DNA of 64,000 nt, taken from positions 48,841,451 through 48,905,450 of the forward strand of contig CM067564.1 in NCBI GenBank assembly GCA_034336665.1, read 5' to 3'. Numbering within the stretch: position 1 is the first letter of the stretch; each line of letters opens with the position of its first letter. Positions 10,861 through 23,942 of the stretch are shown in pieces. The notes under the pieces were generated by a model that was not told where the DNA came from, searched no databases, and worked only from the letters and a program-made list of their open reading frames with translations. Position numbers and translations under genes: made by a program. The DNA is from Luscinia megarhynchos. Lineage: Eukaryota > Chordata > Aves > Passeriformes > Turdidae.

Positions 10861-13800
10861 TGGATGAGGGCTGTGGGTCTCTATCTCCTCGACCAGTCAC
10901 CATGGTTGCATCGCCAGTGCTCAGTTGCGCTTGACTACAGAAATTTGGCGGTCTTGTTAAAAAGTGGAAGTTTCCTGCTTGCCGTAGTTCAGTTATGCGA
11001 TGCTGTAATTGTAGAAAAATTGCTCGGTGCTTAGTATATCTTTCACCTGTGGAAGTCTCTGCTCTCCAAAATATTTTGTTGGTTTTTTTTAAGTGTTCAT
11101 TCTGTACAGAATAAAGGTGCAGGGAGGGAATCATTAACGTGTTTCACTTGACACGTTAGAGAAGGGTTGAGACGCTGCAGTTGTACAAGAGACTCATGGA
11201 CTGCTGTCAAAAATGGTAATGTGGGGACTCTGGGATGAGGCATAATGATTTCTATTTAGCTGAGACATTAAATAGGATTCTTTACTAATTTTCTTATTGT
11301 AGCCTGGTATGTGCCATGTCTAGCTTCACTTGAGACCCTCCAAGAATTATGTAGGAAGGAAAATCTCACATGTAAATCCATTGGAATCACCAACAGGAGT
11401 CTAAAGAGTTATGAGGTGGAATATTTGTGTGACTACAAGGTAGAAGAGGTAAGAGAAACACAGACCAATTTGATCACTCTTTCAACTGAAATTCAGAGGC
11501 AAGCCAAAGGTAGTTTTGCTTGTAATATAAAGCAGCAGGCAGTGAGGACAAAGCTTTTTCTGGCATCAAGTTGGATATATTTTAAACTTTGAACTGTAAA
11601 CAGAAAGCAGTGTAAACTGCTACTTTCAGTATGTGGAAGGAAGATCTCTTCCTGAAATTACAGACATGTTAGAATATGAAATGTTTCACCTTTGCATATC
11701 TGATGCTTTAGGGTGGTTGTTCAGTATGAATTATGATGCCTCTCCTTTATTTGCAGACAATCATGTGTATCTCTCTCTTGGTCCTTTTAGTCTGTTTAAT
11801 GAAGAATTAGGGCCATGTACTGCAAATGGATTTCTGTGAAATTCAATCTCAGGATTTGTCCTTGTTGCAGTTATTTGTCCTTTTTAAATAAGTGAAAAAT
11901 ATATGCTGCTTCATTTTAAATACAATACTACATGTATTAAATGACTTACTGTTCTGGGAGAATGGTTATTATGACCAATAGTGGGTTTTAGACTTCTTTT
12001 TTGCTAAATTTTGGATTTATATTTTTTTGTTCTGTATGTGATACGACTGCATTCTGCTTGTGCATACGAGTCATACAGCAAGTTAGCATAACTTACCACC
12101 TGCCTTGACAAACTAGCCTCCTCCTCCAGGTATGCTGTTAGCAATCAGAGTTAATCCCAACTTCTCAATTTTTTTGTCCCTAGAGATTATTTGTAAAGTA
12201 TGCAAAGTTATGCTGTAAGTTAATTTGCAAACAAAAAACCTGTTTTTTCTCTTTCTCCCCAGTTGTAATTTTTATGGGGACATCAAGGCCTTCTGCCCTG
12301 TGTGCTGATCCTTAAGTCCAGAGCTCTTGTGTTTGTCTGTGTGCTCTGTGGTGCTTGATTTCAGCAACATGGACTCTGGCTAAATCTCTATCTCTTTCTG
12401 TATTTCAAGGGCAAAGCATACTATCTTGTGAAATGGAAAGGATGGCCAGAATCTTCTAATACTTGGGAACCTCAGAAACATCTGAACTGCCCTCTGCTTA
12501 TTCAGAACTTTCTTAAAGACAAGAATGAATACTTGTCTAGAGGGAGAGAAGGCAAAGCAATGAAAGTGAGAAACCATGTTAAAACTCTGAAACCTGCAAT
12601 TGCAGATTATATTGTAAAGAAGGCTAAACAAAGAATAGCTCTGCAGAGGTGGAAAGAAGAACTCAACAGGAAAAAGAATCACAAAGCAATGATTCTGGTA
12701 GAAAACACCGTGGATCTTGAAGGCCCTCCTTTAGACTTCTACTACATAAATGAGTATAAACCTGCTCCAGGAATAAATGTGCTCAATGGAATAACAACTG
12801 GCTGTGAATGTGCTGACTGCCCTGCTGAGAAGTGCTGTCCAAAGGAGGCTGGGTTTATTTTGGCTTACAATAAACGTAAGAAATTGAAAATCCAGCCTGG
12901 CTTGCCCATCTATGAGTGCAATTCATATTGCAGGTGTGGGCCTGACTGCCTGAATAGGATTGTACAGAAAGGGACCCCATACTCCCTCTGCATCTTCAGA
13001 ACCAACAATGGCCGTGGCTGGGGAGTAAAAACCCTCCAGAAAATTAAAACCAACAGTTTTGTGATGGAGTATGTTGGAGAGGTAGGTATATATTTATCTT
13101 GTATGGGTGGATTACATACAATCAAGGAAATGTTAGATAAAATCTTAATGAGCTTTCTCTCAGCTTTAACACTTCTGGACTTCTTCACCCAGAGGGTGGT
13201 CAGGCACTGGAACAGACTCTCCTGGGAGGTGATCACAGCACAGAGCCTGACAGAGTTCATGGAGTGTTTGGACAATACTCTCAGGCGCGTGGTGTGATTC
13301 CTGGGGGTGTCCTGGGCAGGGCTAGGACTCAGTGATCCTTGGAGGACTCTTCCAATTCAGGATTTTCTGTGATTCTGCTGTGTAATGGATCGCTCTGCTT
13401 TTGAGTAGAGACATAAAGGGACATTCAAGTCAACAGCAAAATTATGTTGCCTACAACATTCCTTCATTCCAGAGCAGTTGTAAAAGGTCAAAAGTAAAGA
13501 GAATATTGATCTCATATGGCACTAAAGAATTAATTTAGATACATGCCCTAATATTATTTCTAAAGGCATGTCCTTAATTTCTTTCATGGAAATAATATTC
13601 TTCCTTCTTCCCTGATCATCTTTTTTGTAGTTTTTGCCATGGCCAAAGCACAGTTGTTAGAAAATCCTTGCACAGTCTTTCAGTTCCTTTTCTCTTTTGT
13701 CTGAACTTCTAAAATAGTATTTCCAAACATATTTATTGCTCCTGATTAACAGCAAGAATAAGACCCATAGTACAGACATTCTCTGTTTATTCAATCTCAT

Positions 13801-16800
13801 ACTCTTTGAAAGAGAACTTTTATTTTATAAATACAGGCCTTGAGTTACTCTTGAGGTTTTGTATTACCCCGTGTTTGTGTGGTTCAGCCTCTGCTCTGTT
13901 CCAGGGCTCCTCCCACTAGCAGTTCCTGGCAGCCTCTCTGTTACAGTTGCATTTTTACTACAGATCTGCCTTGCTACTATGTTGGTTCAAAGTATTTCCT
14001 TCTGTCCCTTTATATAATCTTTATGCTCTTAAGTAGATTTCCTCCATGCTTCCTGCCCCAAAGCTTCTAACTTCTCACGTTCATCTATTTCCTTTAAATG
14101 TACAAAAGGTCAGAAATTCTAAATAACTCTGTTAATGCAGAAAGGTGATTATGTAATTTTGTTGCTTAAAGGAAAAGGTGTGTATTTACTGTTTCACTTG
14201 AATCTATTTAATATCCACTACTGAGTTCTCAAATCTCATCTGTCAGATTTTAGAGGTCCAATTCCATCACATTTTATATCTCTCTTGCTGCCAAATTATG
14301 ATTTCTTTGCTGAATCTCCACAACAGAATGAGTTTAATGTGACAGGCACAGATGAAGTTGTTTAAGCTGCTTCATCTGTCGACAGTGACACACTTGCCTA
14401 ATTGAATAGGTTGAGCTTTGTGATGTCTGTCTGAGCTGCCATGAATAGGATCTTTCATTGCAGTCAAAAATAGCAGGAAGAGATGCTTCTGGGAAGAGAG
14501 GAAATGAGTATCAGGCTGTAAATGTGGCTGGGTTTTAAAGACTGATACCTGTTGATTTTCACGTGCAAAGGGAAAAGGTTGAATCTTGGTTTTATGTGAA
14601 GTAAACAAGGGCTTTCTGAGTCTAATGGAAAAAGTGTGTATTATAGAAACTTCAGGTAAAAACAGTTGATTATATTGTTATCATCAAAACTGTTAATGGA
14701 GAGTGCTGATATGTTTTTTTCCCCCCAGAGACAAGGTAGAGCTGTGCATCAGCTGTAGACAAATTGCATCCAGAGAAGGTTCAATCAAAAATAATTAGTT
14801 CAGCTACATGTACTCTTACGTATTCTTAATTCATTAGATGGAATGCTAAACAAACAAAACATTGAAAACTTATTGTGTTATTCTTTACTAAGTATTTTTC
14901 TATCTTGATTGTGATTTTTGTTTTGATTTAGTAACATTAAAAATATGATGCAGATTTCTTTTTTGCTTTTTTTTCCCTTTTTTTAGGTGATTACAAGTGA
15001 GGAAGCAGAGAGGCGAGGCCAGCTCTATGATAACCAGGGAAATACATACTTGTTTGATTTGGACTATGACTCAGATGAATTTACAGTAGATGCAGCTCGA
15101 TATGGAAATGTGTCCCACTTTGTGAACCACAGTGTAAGACCTTGTTTTGTATACTAAGAATTTGGAGAATTATCCTAATTGTGCTAGAAATGTATTCTAC
15201 TGTAAACATTTCCTTACTGTAGTGACAGTTTTTCTGGAGTACTTTGCTTCATGCCAGCACAGTCCAGTTAATCAGATGATATAATAAATAGAACAGAATG
15301 CTTGGCCTTACTTGGATTGAGACTGCCTACAAAAATCTGGGGGAGAGATGCTGCCTGAAGTGGACATCCTATAGGACTGGCATTTTCACTGAATCAACTG
15401 ATTCTATGCAACCAAAATAGGGTTGGTTTGAGTGTGTTAATTTTGAGTACATGAAACACTTAACATGTGACAGATCCTTAATAAAATTAGCCAGGAGTCA
15501 AAGTTGACATGAACTTATGTGTTCTTTTGTAGCCAGGCAGGATGGAATGTTACTCTGAATTTCTCAGTCTTCAGTGTAAAGTTAAATATCTGTAACTTCA
15601 CTTATGATACTTTAATGTGTCATATATTTCACTGTTAAAGAACAAAAAAGCATTCAGAGTTTAACAGTCTCAGGGACACTTAATCCAGAGAAAATGAGAA
15701 GGTAGTTTCTAGTTCTAGCTTAGTGACCTTCCCCCTCCTCCTAGCACCCGGACTGTGGCAGGGAATTCAGAAGCCAAGCAGGTTTGCAGTTTAGAGTAGA
15801 AATTTGTGCATATTATGAAGATGTTATCTCTGGCCTGGAAGCAATGCTTAAGCATCAGCATAGAGTAGTGAGTCTGTGGAGCTTGAAACACTAGGCTGTT
15901 TTTAGTTTTCTTTCAACTTTAATTCTTTTTATGGCTTTTGTTGGTACATACTCTGAATGTAGCTCTGTGGCCTCTGAATATAGCTCTAATTATTTTGTCA
16001 CCATTTTTGTTGTCATCTTTGAAGGTGCTACTTTTTTATAAGTTGCTGCATATTAGTGTAGTCTGCACATTGTGCTAAGGTTGCCTTCCAGGAAGGGCTT
16101 GAATCTGAGCTACGAATCATGTTCTCCTGGAACATTATTTCAATTTCTTGATTTCAGAAGATAATTTAATTACACACTTCTGTCACTGAGACAAGAGCCC
16201 ATTCTTTCTTTGCTAATATCTTGGTTTACTTAAACTCTTTGGTGAAATTAAATGCTAATTTTTCTAAACAGAAACTGAATTAATTTTTGCTTACAGTGTG
16301 ATCCAAATCTTCAAGTCTTCAACGTATTTATTGATAACCTCGACTTACGTCTTCCTCGAATAGCGCTGTTCTCTACCCGAACCATCAAGGCTGGAGAAGA
16401 GCTAACCTTTGACTATCAGATGAAAGGTCTGCACATTTTATGGTTCTTGTGGGAGTTTTGGGGTGCTGGTGGGTTTTACTGCAGCCTGAATGATGGTAGC
16501 ATTTCAGCTCAGGTACGGCTCTTTATAACACAGCTCTGGCTTTCAGAAGAGTCATTGCTTGTGATGTGTAGTGCAGAGCAGAGCACACCCAGAAGCTTTT
16601 GCCTACATCTCTAGTGCATTGCCTCCCTCAGTGCTCCTAGCACATCAGGGATTGTCTGATGAAGCAAATGATTTTGAAGCTTTGTCCCAGGAATGCTCAA
16701 AGGAATGCTCAGGCTGCCCGCAAATAAAGCTTTCCTTTTTTCAAATTGGCATTTCAGGTAAAGTGCTTTCTACAGAGTCTGCTAGTGATAGTTACTAAGA

Positions 16801-17880
16801 TAGATACTAAGGCAGTTGTAACAACTCAGCAGCATGAGGTACCATGGGTTTCTCTCTGAGTTCTGGTATCTGTAGGCCTCAGTTGAGGATGGAACAGCTG
16901 TTTCAGCTGGCATGGAGTTAATTTCTTTTTCATAGCTGCTACAGTGCTGTGTTTTAGATTCAGTATGAGAATAATGCTGATAACTCACTGATATTTTGGT
17001 TGTTGCTAAGTGGTGTTTTTCTTAAGAACTTTTTTGTGTCACATACTTTACCAGTGAGGAGGTAGACAAAACAATATAAAAAAGAAAGCTGGGAGAGAGC
17101 ATAGACAGATGAACTGGTCAAAGGGATATTCCATGCCAGAAAATGCCATACCCAGTGTAGAAACTGGGGAGATATCCAGAAGGGGATGATAAGAGTTCAG
17201 GGAATGCCATCAATGAGCCATAGGGAAGCAACTGTATGTGCATCTATCATGTTTGGTTTTTTCTTTTACTACTACTACTACAACTAACAATAATCAACAT
17301 CAGCATAATCAGAATATCCATTATTACAATATTTTGCTGTTTCAATTATAAAACTGTTCTAATCCCAACCTACAAATTTTAATTTTGGTTCTCCTCCCTG
17401 CTCCACTGGGGTAGAAGAGAGCATCTGCGTGGTGTTTCATTGCCAGCTGGGCTTAAACCATGACACTGCCAAATTGATCTTGAACCTTAAAACTCCTCTT
17501 TCTCTCTGTTTAAGACACTGACATTGAAGGCCAGCTGCACTCTCAGCTGATCTGTGTGGATACCTGAGGGGTTCAAAGCTCAAGTCCAAGCTTTGGATTC
17601 TGATGTGTATGCCAGGTATTGCACAATAAGCTGTAGCAAAGGTGTCAGTAGAATCTGAGTACAGCTTCACACACAGCTCTTTTAGAAGGCCTTTAGAAGC
17701 TGTTTGAATACTGGGCATGATCTTGGTCTGTCTTTTAGAACTTCCTTACTTGTGTTCATCTGTGTTGCAGGTTCAATAGATCTGACTTCAGACTCTGCTG
17801 AAGGTCTTAGCCCATCCAAAAAGAGGATCAGAACTGTCTGTAAATGTGGAGCCATGTGTTGCAGAGGTTATCTCAACTGA
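10302..17880 (+). CDS. SUV39H2: SUV39H2, histone H3K9 methyltransferase (complete, 6 exons)
   Basis: SUV39H2 transfers methyl groups from S-adenosylmethionine to H3 lysine 9 and builds constitutive heterochromatin. Exons 10302-10320, 11303-11448, 12410-13081, 14987-15133, 16297-16426 and 17771-17880 join to 407 codons plus TGA. The chromodomain runs from about residue 43 ([10 protein letters not shown], then [18 protein letters not shown]). The pre-SET cysteine cluster begins near residue 187 ([25 protein letters not shown]). The SET domain follows ([38 protein letters not shown]) with the catalytic NHSC split across exons 4 and 5. The post-SET CxCx4C (CKCGAMCC) ends four residues after RG. 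The 19-nt first coding exon starts MEGWRG, the short N-terminus I recall for chicken; human begins with a longer one. The donor after exon 5 (gtctgc) is weak. Confidence 0.97.
11303..11448 (+). CDS. SUV39H2: SUV39H2 coding exon 2
   Basis: Encodes residues 7-55, including [20 protein letters not shown] and the first chromodomain strand [13 protein letters not shown]. Acceptor ttgtag, donor gtaaga. Confidence 0.95.
12410..13081 (+). CDS. SUV39H2: SUV39H2 coding exon 3 (chromodomain, pre-SET, start of SET)
   Basis: Large in-phase exon of 224 codons (residues 56-279). It carries most of the chromodomain, the [20 protein letters not shown] linker, the pre-SET cysteines and the first SET strands, ending in YVGE before a gtaggt donor. 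Confidence 0.97.
13160..13375 (+). repeat. CR1 LINE 3' fragment in SUV39H2 intron 3
   Basis: The run 'cagagggtggtcaggcactg...ctcctgggaggtgatcacag...ttggaggactcttccaattcagga' is the CR1 3' end in sense orientation, inserted directly behind exon 3. Confidence 0.75.
13376..14986 (+). other. SUV39H2: SUV39H2 intron 3, rest
   Basis: AT-rich intron sequence between the CR1 fragment and exon 4. I see no exon-like or RNA-like element in it. Confidence 0.6.
14987..15133 (+). CDS. SUV39H2: SUV39H2 coding exon 4 (SET)
   Basis: In-phase 49-codon exon starting [18 protein letters not shown] and ending FVNHS, so the catalytic NHSC motif is interrupted by the intron. Confidence 0.97.
16297..16426 (+). CDS. 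SUV39H2: SUV39H2 coding exon 5 (SET)
   Basis: Begins with the Cys of [17 protein letters not shown] and ends TFDYQMK plus one base of Gly. The donor is gtctgc, off consensus at +3 and +4 although the exon side (AAG) and +5 G fit. Confidence 0.94.
17771..17880 (+). CDS. SUV39H2: SUV39H2 terminal exon (post-SET)
   Basis: Encodes [20 protein letters not shown], then [16 protein letters not shown] and TGA. The three post-SET cysteines are present, with one additional adjacent Cys. Confidence 0.96.
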
Positions 17881-18164
17881 GTTTCGGTATCCAAAGTCAC
17901 AAATAGTTTGTTCTTTTTTTAGTGTGTTTTAAGAAGACTCTTCTTTCACGTATACATTCAAGTATTCAAATGTAAATAAGGATGGTGAAAACAAGGTATT
18001 GTGTAATTGAAATGGCCTTGGCCAAAGAAAGAGACTGTAGTGTTTCAAGCCAATATAAAACTGATAATGGGGGATTAAAAATTCAATTTTCTCGAGCGGT
18101 TGTTTAGGAAAACTGTAAAATGTATGCAAAGAAAACTCTAAAACATACCTTGATTTGGATATTC

Positions 18165-18850
18165 TTAGAATCAAAGAATAAGCTGGTTTGGAAGGGACCC
18201 TCAAGGGTCATCATGTCCATCTCTTAGTCCTGCACAGGACATCCCCAAGAGTCACACCCTGTGCTGAGAGCAGAGTCCAAACACGTCTTGAACTCTGCCA
18301 GGCTTGATGCAGTAATCACACCCCTGGGGAGCCTGTTCCAGTGCCCAACCACCCTCTGGGTGAAAACCTTTTCCTAATATCCAACCTAAACCTCCCATGA
18401 CTCAGCTTCAGGCTGTTTCCTCAAGTCTTGTCACTGGTCACCAGAGTGAACAGATAGGTTCCTGCCCCTCTGCTTCCCCTTGTGAGGATGTTGAAAGCTC
18501 AGTCAGGTCTCCCCTCAGCCTCAACTTCTGCAGGCTGAACAGACCAAGTGACCTCAGCTGCTCCTCATAAAGTTTTCCTTCAGAACCTTCACCATCCTTG
18601 TGGCCTCCTTTAGATGCTCTCTAATGTTTCAATGTCTTTTTTTATATTGTGGTGCCCAAAACTGACCCTAGCACTTGAGATGAGGCCACCTCAGGGCAGA
18701 GCAGAGCGGGATGATCCCCTCCCTTGCCCAGCTGCTGATGCTGTGTCCAATGCTCCCCAGGACAGGGTTGGCCCTCTTGCCTGCCAGGGCATTGCTGACC
18801 CGTGTTCATTGTCACAGACATTTGAGTGTGAGCTCTCAGCCATAGGCCTT
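18165..18850 (-). repeat. CR1 LINE copy, antisense
   Basis: Begins with gctggtttggaagggaccct and 'catcatgtccatctct', the reverse complement of the CR1 3' end. It continues through the usual 'cctggggagcctgttccagt' and 'gcccccctgcttcc...gaggatgttgaaa' type segments. About 690 bp, 5'-truncated, no intact reading frame. It lies between the convergent SUV39H2 and DCLRE1C genes. Confidence 0.85.
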
Positions 18851-19049
18851 CAGGAACTGATTCCAGCAGGATGAAGTGAAGCTACATGTTTTCTACACCT
18901 TGACAAGTCAGGAGGCATTAGATTTGAATGCTAAATCTTAGTTGGCACTTCTTTTGCTTTTTTGTTATATAAAGAAAAGCTTGAAGATCTTAGCAATAAC
19001 AGTTATTGCTAAAACGATGCTTTGTCTTTTCCTAATTACTTAAGATAAG

Positions 19050-19390
19050 ACAATGTATGTTTTAGCATGGATGGAAAAGGATTACAAAAGAGGCTCTTCT
19101 TTTTGTCAGCTTTATTCTATGGCGATGGCATGGCCGATGGAGGAAGGAGGAAAGAGAGTGATCTGTCCTGGGACCTCCGTCTTCAGGAGAGGGAATGGGG
19201 AGTGGCTTTGGCTAGCAGCCAATGGGATAAGGACACAGGGGGATAGGGTCAGAATACAGGAACTCCCGGTAGGGTACAAGGTCACAGGGGAAGGTCACAG
19301 GAAGGGGGACATGAACCGGGAGCTAGCTGGACGGAGATGGCCAGGTTTGTTGATTCATTCCTTATACCTCATTTATTGAATTACAACAAG
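19050..19390 (-). mobile_element. Possible solo LTR of an endogenous retrovirus
   Basis: A roughly 340-bp GC-richer insert in AT-rich DNA. Read on the minus strand it starts TG (19386) and ends CA (19052), contains an inverted CCAAT box (19219-19223) and has AATAAA (19111-19116) near its end. That is the order of promoter and poly(A) elements in an LTR. I could not find a clean target-site duplication, and no internal retroviral genes are present. Other unclassified repeats would fit too. Confidence 0.28.
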
Positions 19391-19639
19391 TTATGGCACC
19401 AGGATGAGGGATTAAGGAGAGCCAGTGTGTAAATAAAGGCTCAGAAGAGTGCGAATTGTAAAATGTCCATGGAACTCCATGCAAGGGAAGTAATTGCAGA
19501 AAAAAAACTAGAGAGGCCAAAGCTCAATTAAAACTTAACCTGGCCACTTCTTTAAAGCATGTAAAATGTTTTTAAGATACATTAATAGCAAAAGAAGGGG
19601 CAAGGAAAACCTTCATTCTTTATTGGACATAGTTGAGGA

Positions 19640-20262
19640 ATATGGTTGCCAAAGATGGGGAGAAGACTGAGGTGCTTAACGAGGTACTTAACACCTCCTT
19701 TGCCTCAGTTTTCAAGGTTAAGACAGCTGTCCTGTTCTCAGGGCAGTTGACTCCTGAGCTGCTAGACAGGCATGGGGAGTAGGATAGTTCCCCTGTAATC
19801 CAGGAGGAAGTGGTTAGAGACCTGCTGAGTCATTTAGATGCCCTTGAGTTCATGGCACCAGATGAGATCCATCCTTGGGTGATAAGGGAGCTGGCAGATG
19901 AGCTCACCAAGCCACTCTATCGTTTACCTGGAGAAAAGGAGGCCCAGGGCTGACCTTATCATTCTCTGTAACTCCCTGATAGGAGGATGTAGCCAGGTGA
20001 GGGTCCCAGGGAAACAGCAATAGGATGAGGAAACATAGCCTTAAGATGATTAGGTTGGACATTAGAAAAAATTTCTTCACAGAAGGGGTGATTGGACACT
20101 GAATGGGCTGCTCAGAGAGGAGCATCCTGAAGGTGTTTTAAAAAAAGCATGGACATGGCACTCAGTGCCATGGTCTGGTTGACAAGGTGGTGTTTGGTCA
20201 TAGGTTGGACTGGATGATCTCAAAAGCCTTTTCCAGCCTAATTGAATTCTGTAATTGGTATT
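19640..20262 (+). repeat. CR1 LINE copy, sense, internally deleted
   Basis: The first part (19640-19950) reads like the CR1 ORF2 linker (a frame such as EVLNEVLNTSFASVFK). It then jumps to the 3' region ('acattagaaaaaatttcttc', 'gttggactggatgatctcaa'). Internal sequence is missing and the frame is broken. Confidence 0.82.
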
Positions 20263-23200
20263 AACAGATCCCAAATATAAAACTTGATCTTCTTAGCTGA
20301 TGTTATGTAGAACTTTTTCAGTTGTTATGCTCTGATTTTTAGTTAGGATTCTATAGGAGGACTGCAGTTCCACAGAGCGTTTGTAAATGTGGAACTGTTG
20401 GAAGTAAATTCACTGTTTATTTTCATTGCAGAAATTTGGCAGTCCTGGCTGAAACAAGTTGCTGGCTACAGTTTGGAAATAGATAGCAAAAGGTTAAGGG
20501 GAGCAGCCCCTTGTCTAACAAAGCCAATGCATTCTGGAGATAAACTCTGTTATCTGTTAAGTGCAAAAGAGCCCTGGGATTGATGTAAATTAACAACTGG
20601 TTTTGGTTAAATTTTTACATACTGTGTCTTTTTTACCTAGTGACAGACTTCTAATATACTAGGCCTGTATTTTCTGGTTGCAAAAATGTTAACTTCAGTG
20701 AAGTTAGTCTAGGGGTGAGTATACCCATTTGCTGTAGACATTTGTAAGATGTTCTTGAATGTAAAGGCTGAGAAATGTGCTGTTCTTCAGCTGCTTGAGT
20801 CATCTTTTTTTTTCCCTGATCATCTTAAAGTTGTCAGAATCTATTCATAACATATGCTAAGTTTTGCTTGTCTTCAGAACCACAGAAGAGCAGTTGAGGT
20901 GGGTGATGAGTGGAGTTACAGCCAAGGTCCATGCTCTAGGGATGATTCACATGCTTTTTTCTCACGGATTCAGAGCTTGTAAAACTTGCATATTGCTTAC
21001 CAGTCCTGTAAATGTTGACAGGGTCAGGCAGAACAATGTTGCTCCATAAATGGATGCTCTGTAGCTGGATGCTGGCTATGTATCATAGGTCAGCTAGTTA
21101 CCTTTATAAGGTGCACAGCTGTTGGCTCAGGTGAATGAAGTCAAGTACCCAGCATGTAACTGTTTACTTAATTTGTTAGAAAATGCCTTAAATTCCATGT
21201 TAATTACTAGCACTTCAAAAAGAGCATTTCAAGGTTGTTCCTTAAGAAGCACAGTTGTATTTGTACTGAAGATCTGGCTCTTTGGTAGCAAATGATATTT
21301 TATATGCTACTAGCCAAAATCTATTTTACACTTTTGGTGAAGAGCATGGGCCACTGGAAATGCTGTGTGAGTTTTGTAATCTACTATACAGAGATACACG
21401 TTGAAATAGAGACTTTATATTGTTTAATGAATAGGAGAAAGTTTGCCTAGATTTAAAAGAATTTAATGTGATTGGGCTCACCTGTATCCACACAGTTGAT
21501 AAATGCTGAATGTTGTCAGTTTTTGTCATGCCATATCTCTAATGTTTGGTTTTTTTTAATTTGAAGTTTTAAGTGGAATGTGGAGCTTTAATGTCAGCAA
21601 ACTCTAGATGATCCTGCATCGTTTGGAGTCATTAGTGCTTTCTCTTGCATGTAGCTCAAATGAGCAGTGCATTCCATGTGGATGGAATCTGCAGTCTCCA
21701 GCTCCTTAATCCGCTGCAGCCTGCGCTGCCCCCGCAGGATGGAGCGGCTGCGGCAAGAGACCGTTCCTGACTGCAGCCCCGCCTGTGCCGGGGCACAGGG
21801 CAGCCCCAGGCTCCTCTTTCTCCCCCTGCCCAGTTTGATTCAATTAGTGCAACTTGATGCATTTTAGAAGGTAACAGTTGTGGCAGTTGTACTGGACTGC
21901 AGTGTCTGCCTTTTCCAGAGGCAGAGAATATCACCAGCACTGGGCTAACACTGCTGTTTGTTAAGGATCTGTGTGTTATCTTCTGCCATAAATAAAGAAC
22001 CATTAATTTACGTTCTGGGAGGTAGCAGTATTTTGTATTTATTTGAAGGAAACCCATGGATCCAGTTTCCAACATAAGAGCCTTGAACAGTATTTTATAT
22101 TTACATATTTGTAGTGTATTTGGATTGCAGTCAGTGAATTAGCTTAATGGGACACTGTGTCACTTTTAAAACTCCTTTTACTGTTTGTACGAGTTTGGCA
22201 GAAAATTGCCAAACTGGAAATGGATTTAAAAAACAAGAAAAGCTGTTTTCAATTTCTTAGGGAAGCTAAACCAGGCCAGCTTCTGCCTTTGTTTTGCTTT
22301 GTGTTCTGTTGGCATCATCATGGTCACCAGTTCAGTCGTGTGTATGCACTTCTTGGGGCCTGGTGACCTGTGACCTGTCCTCCAGCTGTTCTTTTTTTGT
22401 TGGTTTCATTTTTATTTTTTGGTAGCAAAACTGAAGCTGCAAGATCACCTGTAAGAAAAGCTATTGCCTATTTATTTAATCTCCAAGTTAAGTCAATCTT
22501 TTGGTTATTTTAAATGAATGTTTTAGAAACTGTATTAGAATATGCAGTTTGTGAGCTCAGGAACATTTTCTTTTCATACTGTGTCATCTCTAGTATTGCT
22601 ATCTTCCTATAGTTTTTGATAAAATAAATTAAATTTAGTTTTTCTTTTGTTGTTGTCATTTTTTTTAAAAAAAATTAGCCTATCAAAATTAGTTGTAGCA
22701 GTAGAATTTGCTTTAAGACTGCAACCTCTTAATTCCTGGCCTGTACCCAAATTTTCTAGGACTGTAAGGATTCCAGCAGAGGGACCATGAGGAAATGATG
22801 TGTTTTCAGCTTAGGGCTGGTGACAACTGGTATAAATTTACACTTGCTGAACACACTGGATTCATGTGTATTTGAGCATCCTGCTAAAGGCAGCTCTGAA
22901 CTTATATGCACAGTTATCAGATATGAAATGAGCCGACAGAAAAGGTTTGTTTTGTCTGACTTTATTTGCAGAGGTAGGTTTCAACAGCAGTTCCACACAC
23001 TCAGGCTTGCTAAAAACCCCCAAAATTAGTAGATCCCATATGGAAATGAGGTTAACAAATCCCACAAACAGCAGGAAAGGTAACAGTAGAGAAATATATG
23101 GACCTTGAATATAGATTATGGCAATGCTTTGTCCCTCCTGTGTCTGTTCCCTTTGGCAGAATATTGATTAGTTGAACATTCACATGTCACTAAATGTGGC

Positions 23201-23936
23201 ACAACATCTGAAGGCACATTCAGAGGGGAGAGATGATGTGCTAAAGTATGTTTAATTCTTTGGGTCTTAAAGACTGTAGATGGAAAACCTCAGGGATTTT
23301 TCGATTACTTCTGTGGTTTGGATATTTCCTAGGCACTCCAGTTCAGGGAAAACCTGAATTACATTTCTATGTTAGAAGCTAAGAATTTTGGCAGAGAGTT
23401 ATGATGGCACATGTGCATGGAGAATATATTGTCTTGATTTAAAACAGTGAAGTCTACAGAACGTTGCAGAGGAGGTGAAGTTTTGTAGTACAAGAGCCCG
23501 TCTGGGATAACGGGTTTTCTTCTGTGGCTGTTACCTGCCAGAGCAGGACAGGGCTAGTAACTTGGGAACCACAGGATTTTAAGTATTTGTGAAGAACAAT
23601 TCAGAACAAACCAGAACACAGAGGAAGTGATGACAAGTTGTTTACGATGAGTTGGAGGTAAAGCAGTCTGCAGCACCTAACTCAGGAGTTAAAGCTCAGT
23701 GTAAAGAGAGACTTTTCGAAATGAACAATTTGATTTAAAACAAATTAAAACCCCCTCACAACTTCAGTAATTCTCTAATCTGTTCTTCAGTTATTTTTAA
23801 AATAAAAATAACTGCAGTGAGTACTGATTGTTATAATAATGATAAACAACAGTAATAGTGATTAAAGCCAAACTACAACTGCCTTGTTTGCATGGTCATT
23901 CTTAGGTGTTCCACCCCACAGTTAATAGTGTGCTAT

Positions 23937-23942
23937 TTTATT
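23937..23942 (-). terminator. DCLRE1C: Candidate DCLRE1C poly(A) signal
   Basis: AATAAA on the minus strand about 355 nt past the DCLRE1C stop; the first such hexamer downstream. Confidence 0.45.

Noticed and set aside
10154..11134. 326-aa minus-strand open frame (and 181-237-aa plus-strand frames) at the SUV39H2 CpG island
   Set aside because: Arg/Pro/Gly/Ala-rich low-complexity translation in CpG-dense DNA, where stop codons are rare by composition; overlaps the real exon 1 and has no domain.
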